DNA of 64,000 nt from Candidatus Bathyarchaeota archaeon (GTDB lineage Archaea > Thermoproteota > Bathyarchaeia > JAPDIZ01): contig JAPDIZ010000002.1 in NCBI GenBank assembly GCA_029259355.1, positions 124,001 to 188,000 of the forward strand. The letters are read 5' to 3'. A model generated the notes under the pieces. It worked only from the letters and a program-made list of their open reading frames with translations. It did not search any database and was not told where the DNA came from. The translations under genes were made by a program, and so were the position numbers. Positions 59,325 to 64,000 of this stretch are shown here, in pieces; positions within the stretch are counted from its first letter, which is position 1; each line of letters starts with the position of its first letter.

Positions 59325-59838
59325 TTTCGCTAAGCTCCGCCAATGATTTGTTCAGCGATCTCGCAACGAGCACAAACCCCGGAACTGCTGCCAAGAGCTC
59401 GCAGGCTACCAGTGCAAAAGCTGAGTCTAGGAGAAACTTCAGAGAAGAGGGAGATTGTAAAAGAAAGGTTGCACACCCAATAGATGCTCCAGTGATGCCT
59501 AGGAAAATGAGCACTAGCCATTGCGAAAAGGAGGATGTGAGTGGATCAAAGCCGAGCACCTTCAGCACAAGGAGATTCTTCAAGCTCTTCTCAGCTACGT
59601 GGTGCAACGTGAGAGAACTGACGAGCGTGATAAGAGCTAAGAGCGAGAACCCCTCGAGGGAGCTGCTCAACGAGCAGTTCATTTTCTGAGCTAGATAGAG
59701 AGCAAAGAAAACCGAGGACGATACCAAAACTATGGCGACCACGTTTAGCTTACGGAAGTCCCTAATTCCATGAGTGGTGATCCACTTAACGCTGTATACC
59801 CACCCCGCAAGTCCTTTAGCGGTCTTCAAGAGAGGCAC
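59317..59838 (-). CDS. minimal FtsX/MacB-like permease
   Basis: A 173-residue membrane protein with four hydrophobic segments (about 33-50, 62-78, 108-128, 140-158). The part AEKSLKNLLVLKVLGFDPL followed by two glycine-rich helices and LVARSLNKSLAELSE resembles the FtsX/MacB permease core. The large extracellular domain of MacB and LolC is missing; this is a compact form. It starts six bases after the cdvB stop and overlaps the next ATPase, so the transporter and cdvB are one transcript. Confidence 0.75.
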   Translation of the reverse strand: MPLLKTAKGLAGWVYSVKWITTHGIRDFRKLNVVAIVLVSSSVFFALYLAQKMNCSLSSSLEGFSLLALITLVSSLTLHHVAEKSLKNLLVLKVLGFDPLTSSFSQWLVLIFLGITGASIGCATFLLQSPSSLKFLLDSAFALVACELLAAVPGFVLVARSLNKSLAELSENA

Positions 59839-59844
59839 CTAAGC

Positions 59845-60687
59845 CTAGTCAATCACCACGATTCTGCCTTCCTTCTCCAGCGCCTCAATGACTTCCTTAA
59901 CTAGCTCAGGAGAGAGCTGCAGATCTGCTGCGCACTTCGCCAAGTTGATGTTTCCTCCATGCTCCTTGACGTACCTATAGACGAGCTCCTTAACGTCTTC
60001 GGAGCTTCCGTCAACGGTTACGCTGACGGGGATTCTGAGCTGAGCAACCTCATCTCTTGAGGAGAGCAGATTTGAGGGTATCTCTGGAAACTTCTCAGCC
60101 ATCTTCTGCTCAGCTACAGCGTAGGCTTCGTTGAGGATTTCTTGTACCTCTTGAGAAAGCGATGCTGAGTCGAGGTTGGGGAGCGCGTCGCTTGGGAGAT
60201 GAAGCACATCCATTAAGCTGTTTAGGGCGAGGTTTATCTCCTCCATCCCCATAGCGATCTCTGGCGTCAAGCTCGACAGCTGGTTCTTCAGGCTTTTGAC
60301 CAGCTTGATTGATGGTCCAAGCGCTACCACGATCTCGCCCAAGTCATGCATAGTCTCTAGCCTAAGGGCTATCTTCTCCAGCGCTAGCTTGCTAGCCATC
60401 ACGGAGCGAAGCATCTTGCGGTTTTCAGCGCACTCAATCGCGTAAATTACGGCTCTAGCGCGGTCTTTCTTCATCTCAGAATCGATGCACTTGTTGAATA
60501 TCTCTTGATCACGCTTCTTCAGCTTGGCGATGACCTGGTCGAGCCTCTTGACGTGGTAGTTTATGAGGTGGATAGCTCTCGCGATTTGCTCTTTTAGGGG
60601 GGGTTCCTTCGCCAGCTTCTTCTCTACCTTACGAAGGATGCCTTCCTCATGCTCTCCACTCCAGCGCTTCGCGAGCTCCTTTGGCAT
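59845..60687 (-). CDS. cdvB: ESCRT-III-like division protein CdvB
   Basis: A 280-residue Snf7-fold protein. The basic helical core (about 10-165) has IARAIHLINYHVKRLDQVIAKLKKRDQEIFNKC and EMKKDRARAVIYAIECAENRKML; an acidic second part follows. The C-terminal 50 residues (VKELVYRYVKEHGGNINLAKCAADLQLSPELVKEVIEALEKEGRIVV) form the winged helix that binds CdvA. CdvB polymers constrict the membrane during division. It starts 32 bases after cdvA. No CdvC/Vps4 ATPase gene is in the window. Confidence 0.9.
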   Translation of the reverse strand: MPKELAKRWSGEHEEGILRKVEKKLAKEPPLKEQIARAIHLINYHVKRLDQVIAKLKKRDQEIFNKCIDSEMKKDRARAVIYAIECAENRKMLRSVMASKLALEKIALRLETMHDLGEIVVALGPSIKLVKSLKNQLSSLTPEIAMGMEEINLALNSLMDVLHLPSDALPNLDSASLSQEVQEILNEAYAVAEQKMAEKFPEIPSNLLSSRDEVAQLRIPVSVTVDGSSEDVKELVYRYVKEHGGNINLAKCAADLQLSPELVKEVIEALEKEGRIVVID

Positions 60688-60719
60688 GCTGGCGGGAACC
60701 CCCCAGGATGCGGCGGGGC

Positions 60720-61469
60720 TTAAGCTCCGTCCATTATCCTTACGAAGAGCGTGTCTCTGCTGGTCTGCTCTTCCTCCTCCACTCGGTAGGAGAGGGTTTC
60801 TGAGGAAGAGGGCTCACTTGCTTCGTGAGCGGTCGTAGCTTGTGTGTGAATAGGTTGCTGCGTGGTTGGCGTGGATGCCTGAAGAGTAGACAGCTGGTGT
60901 AGAGCGTTTTCGAGGTCTCTCCTCTCGTTCGCAAGAGCTTCTATGCATAGCTGGATAAACTCAAGCGCGTCCCTGTAAGATACGTTATCTACTTCGCCTG
61001 CTTTATGCTGCATTTTTAGGTTGACCAAAGCCTTCTCGTGGCCTCTGAGATCTTGTGGTAGGGAGCTTAGCCTATCTTTTATCTTCCCAGCTATCTCTGA
61101 GAGCTTGCTGACTTGGCTCGCCAGCATCTCCTCATACTGTTTATGGAGGTCTTCGTAGACCTCTCTGTCGATGTCGCCAGATCTGAAGAGCTCCTCAACG
61201 GCCTGAACCCTCTTCTTGGCGTAGTCGATCTCCTTCTTCGCTCTCTCAAGCTCCACCTTCCACTCAGGCACCACTACCAGAGCCTCTGGCTCGACGATTA
61301 CCCTGATGTAGGGGTACTCCACGAGCCTACCATCCCAGTGGGCTACGTAGAACTCAGCTCTGTCCCCCGAGAAGTCGAGTGCTACGCCAACTACCTTGCC
61401 GATTTCTCTTCCGTATATGTCCTTTGCGGGTTTGCCCACGATATTATGTGCTAGGTCTCCAGAATACAT
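60720..61469 (-). CDS. cdvA: division protein CdvA
   Basis: A 249-residue protein with a PRC-barrel-type N-terminus (IVGKPAKDIYGREIGKVVGVALDF, about 10-70), a long coiled coil (about 75-195), a Thr/Gln/Ser-rich linker, and the C-terminal E3B-like peptide SRDTLFVRIMDGA that binds the CdvB winged helix. CdvA forms the membrane scaffold that recruits CdvB. The ATG has GGAGGTAGG upstream. First gene of the four-gene cluster. Confidence 0.9.
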   Translation of the reverse strand: MYSGDLAHNIVGKPAKDIYGREIGKVVGVALDFSGDRAEFYVAHWDGRLVEYPYIRVIVEPEALVVVPEWKVELERAKKEIDYAKKRVQAVEELFRSGDIDREVYEDLHKQYEEMLASQVSKLSEIAGKIKDRLSSLPQDLRGHEKALVNLKMQHKAGEVDNVSYRDALEFIQLCIEALANERRDLENALHQLSTLQASTPTTQQPIHTQATTAHEASEPSSSETLSYRVEEEEQTSRDTLFVRIMDGA

Positions 61470-61663
61470 TCCATTCCTACCTCCTGGTTCAGTTTTCTCA
61501 GTCTTTGAGTAGGCATCAATGGATTCGTTCTATTAAGGAAGATGGATTGTGCGTTGTGTCAAAAAGTGAGAAAAGACCTGCATTGTTTCACGAAATTGGT
61601 AAAGGAGAGTGGTGAAGATGTTCTCGAGAGATTTATGTGGGTAATACCAAGAAGTCGATTGGC

Positions 61664-62008
61664 TTATAAGCGCCCCCGAACGCTGCTAAGATCCTCTACA
61701 AGCTCATCACCTCTTTCCCTAACCTCTGCCCATAGCTCCCTTACCTTGCTCGCATCAAGCTCTCCCCTAGCGTAAGCTACGAGAGCTTGAACAAACCTCA
61801 TGAAATTCTGAGCCAAGCTTAAGCGGTAAACCCTCATGGTCTCTGTCCTAACGTCTACCTCGCCTATGACGCCACCCTCTATCTCTACTCTTATGCCTAA
61901 GATGTCCTGAACCACCAGCTTTCCATCCTCTAGGCGGGCAGCGATTACGTCCTCAGCGAGAGGCGCTTCGCTTTCCTCGCCAATAACGTAGACCCTAAAT
62001 TCACACAT
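61664..62008 (-). CDS. cooT: CooT-family nickel-binding protein
   Basis: A 114-residue protein starting MCEFRVYVIGEES, with Cys2 next to the initiator Met and a small beta-sandwich (DVIAARLEDGKLVVQDILGIRVEIEGGVIGEVDVRTETMRVYR). This matches the CooT family, small proteins that bind nickel through Cys2 and assist CO dehydrogenase. The C-terminal 50 residues add a helical segment (ALVAYARGELDASKVRELWAEVRERG) not found in the minimal 65-residue forms. Start at ATG 62008, not the ORF's TTG at 62026. Confidence 0.8.
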   Translation of the reverse strand: MCEFRVYVIGEESEAPLAEDVIAARLEDGKLVVQDILGIRVEIEGGVIGEVDVRTETMRVYRLSLAQNFMRFVQALVAYARGELDASKVRELWAEVRERGDELVEDLSSVRGRL

Positions 62009-62062
62009 GCTTACACCACTAAGCAAGACGTAGACGCGAGATAAAACTGTTTATCTGAGCGG

Positions 62063-63367
62063 CTACCTCCTCTCAATGAGCTCTTTGAGGACCGAAAGAA
62101 AGCCTGGCTTGTGAGGTCTGGCAACTTTGGGCTTAACTATGGGCCTCCCCGTTATGCATGCGAGGCAAACGTTTTTGCCCAAAATCTTCCTCAGCGCAGC
62201 AACTGGCAAAGCCTTTACGCCAGTTTCCTCAAGCTCTTCTCTCCTAATGGGATGAAGCGCTGCAAAGCAGGACCTCTTGGGTATAGGTAACACGGAATAA
62301 GCTAGTACTTGGCTTGCCCCAAAGCCTCTGAGAATAGCGCTAACCTGCCTCAGCTCGGTGAAGGTTGGCGGTAGGCCGCACACGAGCGCAACGGAGCCCA
62401 CCTCCTCAAAGCCTTTGGAGAGGGCTTCTCTGTAGAATGGTATGCCTAAGTACTCGGAGAAGCCTATAGCTATCTCCGCATCGCTTTGCCTCAAACAGAC
62501 AACGGCTTCGAGGTAGTCATTTTGGGCGATGCTTGCGAGAGCCCACCCAAGGCTTATTCTAAGATCCCTAACCAGCCCACCCTCAATGAAGGTTTCGGGA
62601 GAGAGGTGTCCCACAAGCTCCATGCAGCATACGCGAGCGTCTCCCTGAAACAGCGGGTACCTACCAACCACACCTCCTGCTCTTCCTATTCTTTTATCGG
62701 ATAGCACCAACACCTCTCCTGGCCTAATCTCAGCGAGGAGCCTTCCACCAACCGACTCGATCGCACAGCTCTCCGAAGCTACTAGCATGAAGTTTTCTCC
62801 CACAGCTCCCAGAAACAGAGGCTTTAGCCCACGCGGATCTCTCGCAGCAATGATGTCGCCATCTCCCGCTAACACCGCAAGCGCGTACCCCCCATCAACC
62901 TCCTCCATCACCCCACTGAAGGCGTCTACCCAATCCGAGCATATCCCGTACTCGGATGCCAAAGCGATTGAAAAGACTTCCACATCCTCCCATGTCTCAA
63001 ACCTACAGCCCATCATCGCATACGTAGCTCTGAGCCGAGCGGGGTCGGAGAGCTTGCCGTCAAGAGAAGTCGCAAACACTGGCTTCTCACGACGTATGAA
63101 GGGCTGGATCTCCTGGCCTACATAGCCGATGGCGTAGGGAGACCTTAGCTGGCTCATCAGCTCATCTGGGGGAGAGGAAGAGGAGGCTTCGACGGGCTTG
63201 GTGAAAGTTACGAACCGATCCTCGTCCTCAAAGGCACATATGCTCATCCTTCCTCCTCCCCTATGCTTAAGCGCGTAGAGCATCCTCCAGAGAAGGGGGG
63301 TGGAGTTTGCGTACCTATCGAGTGAGTAGACAGCGGCTATGCCGCTAACCAGCCAGAATCCCTCCAC
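62063..63367 (-). CDS. PurF paralog lacking catalytic motifs
   Basis: A 434-residue relative of amidophosphoribosyltransferase. The glutaminase half is recognisable (SGIAAVYSLDRYANSTPLLWRMLYALKHRG; RDPRGLKPLFLGA), but the nucleophile Cys is Ser (after MEGFWLV), the HxRYST-like loop and the NG oxyanion motif (here DG in SLDGKLSD) are lost. In the phosphoribosyl half the PRPP loop VDDSIVRGTT is replaced by VALVCGLPPTFTE. A structural or regulatory role is likely. ATG start; the gene stands alone. Confidence 0.82.
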   Translation of the reverse strand: MEGFWLVSGIAAVYSLDRYANSTPLLWRMLYALKHRGGGRMSICAFEDEDRFVTFTKPVEASSSSPPDELMSQLRSPYAIGYVGQEIQPFIRREKPVFATSLDGKLSDPARLRATYAMMGCRFETWEDVEVFSIALASEYGICSDWVDAFSGVMEEVDGGYALAVLAGDGDIIAARDPRGLKPLFLGAVGENFMLVASESCAIESVGGRLLAEIRPGEVLVLSDKRIGRAGGVVGRYPLFQGDARVCCMELVGHLSPETFIEGGLVRDLRISLGWALASIAQNDYLEAVVCLRQSDAEIAIGFSEYLGIPFYREALSKGFEEVGSVALVCGLPPTFTELRQVSAILRGFGASQVLAYSVLPIPKRSCFAALHPIRREELEETGVKALPVAALRKILGKNVCLACITGRPIVKPKVARPHKPGFLSVLKELIERR

Positions 63368-63406
63368 CTCAGTACGGCATCGCCCACCGCAAGCTACCGC
63401 CTCTTT

Positions 63407-64000
63407 TTACCAAAAACTCCTCTTAAGCGCTTTCCTCTCAGCCTCCAGAACAAGCTCGAAGAGCTTATCGCAAACTCTACTTTCTTTGGCAAGCACCTCC
63501 TTAGCGTCTCTCGGCGTAACCTTCTTGCCAGCTAGAACCAGAGCAGCGACCCATCCGTACCTGCTCACTAGCTCCGCAGACTCTTCGAGCTGCTTCAGCA
63601 ACCTCTGATCTCTTTCGCTCACAGCCTTGCCCTGCTTCTCGAGAAGCCTCCTCACTCTATCCTCTGCCTCAGGCGAGACCGCTAACCTCGTAGAGCCGCA
63701 TACGGAGCACTTGGGCTGTGGCGGGAGATCCTTGATCTGCTTTATCTCAACGTACTCTCCACAATCCAAACAAGCAAAGGTCCTAGCTTCGTTTAGGAGC
63801 CTAGCCCTAGCCGACTCCACCAAAATCCTGTGCATCTTCTCAGGCGGGATGAGGTCGGTTTTCCTGCTTATTCTCTCCATTCCAAGTTTGGCGATGGGGG
63901 AAAGGCCCTCCTCTAAGACGCAGACCTCTATCTCGCCCCCCCGAATCCTGCGCAGAACCTCCACCGTGTTCTCGACATCTACGTCTTGGCTCAGAGCATC
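63407..64000 (-). CDS. lhr: Lhr-type helicase, C-terminal part
   Basis: The frame continues to the window edge (reading DALSQDVDVENTVEVLRRIRGGEIEVC from 64000), so this is the C-terminus of a larger gene, about 197 residues. It has a four-cysteine zinc site (ACLDCGEYVEI and KCSVCGSTRLAV) after a helix with ERISRKTDLIPPEKMHRI. This order resembles the C-terminal end of archaeal Lhr/Ski2-like DNA or RNA helicases. The rest of the gene lies beyond the right edge. Confidence 0.72.
   Translation of the reverse strand, partial: DALSQDVDVENTVEVLRRIRGGEIEVCVLEEGLSPIAKLGMERISRKTDLIPPEKMHRILVESARARLLNEARTFACLDCGEYVEIKQIKDLPPQPKCSVCGSTRLAVSPEAEDRVRRLLEKQGKAVSERDQRLLKQLEESAELVSRYGWVAALVLAGKKVTPRDAKEVLAKESRVCDKLFELVLEAERKALKRSFW

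Noticed and set aside
61542-61775. A plus-strand ORF with CALC and HC motifs in the cdvA-cooT gap
   Set aside because: Its second half runs antisense through the cooT gene, has a serine/leucine-rich shadow composition, and there is only a weak ribosome-binding site; not supported as a gene.
1-64000. CRISPR arrays, insertion sequences or prophage
   Set aside because: No regularly spaced repeats, transposase or integrase motifs, or phage structural genes were seen.

Overview
The window is archaeal. It carries TFB, aIF1, RNA polymerase subunit Rpo12, a tubulin-like CetZ, the ESCRT-type division proteins CdvA and CdvB, a tetraether-lipid radical SAM enzyme, archaeal-type acetyl-CoA decarbonylase/synthase (Cdh) genes, and TATA-box promoters with many TTG and GTG starts. 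Cdv proteins, CetZ, Cdh genes and a tRNA with two introns together suggest a Thermoproteota (TACK) lineage with autotrophic or acetogenic-type C1 metabolism. No marker gene fixes the taxon further. I found no insertion sequence, prophage or CRISPR array. Gene density is high and most of the window is ordinary chromosome. || Layout: 0-6 kb has the end of a 2-oxoacid:ferredoxin oxidoreductase gamma subunit, cetZ with a small membrane protein, a two-intron tRNA-Gln, a decayed MGMT-family gene, tfb, a MarC protein, glyA and an Lrp regulator. 6-16 kb has aIF1, mfnA, coaBC, a divergent leuA/ilvD pair, a sirtuin, a LysE exporter and phosphatases. 16-26 kb has glnA, secreted or membrane proteins (phospholipase D-like, glycosidase), a nitrilase, a cation transporter fused to a NifX-like domain, a ModE-like regulator, nadE and a PfkB kinase. 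26-30 kb is a leftward operon (RCK protein, MscS channel, APC permease, UspA) behind a structured leader that can form a pseudoknot. 30-43 kb has HtpX, a four-CBS protein with an HPF-like tail, two MoeA genes, a dCMP deaminase, a DUF89 protein, nicotinamidase and the Tes-like enzyme. 43-52 kb has a PIN-like protein, a compact structured RNA candidate, DUF2070 and DUF1614 membrane proteins, Trm5, a radical SAM protein with an inserted cysteine segment, rpo12, a PurM-like protein and two tandem nucleotidyltransferase paralogs. 52.7-58.6 kb is cdhB-cdhC-orf73-cdhD-cdhE followed by cooC; a CooT-like nickel protein lies at 61.7-62.0 kb. 58.6-61.5 kb is a tight leftward cluster cdvA-cdvB-(FtsX-like permease)-(FtsE/LolD-like ATPase). 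The right end has a PurF paralog that has lost its active-site motifs and the C-terminus of an Lhr-like helicase. || The strongest candidates for something new are the FtsEX-like transporter placed in the cdvAB transcription unit, the structured leader of the RCK/MscS/APC operon, the structured RNA near 44.0 kb, the degenerate PurF paralog, and the small stand-alone homolog of the CdhD N-terminal domain inside the cdh operon. All functional statements rest on reading motifs by eye; no database search was run.
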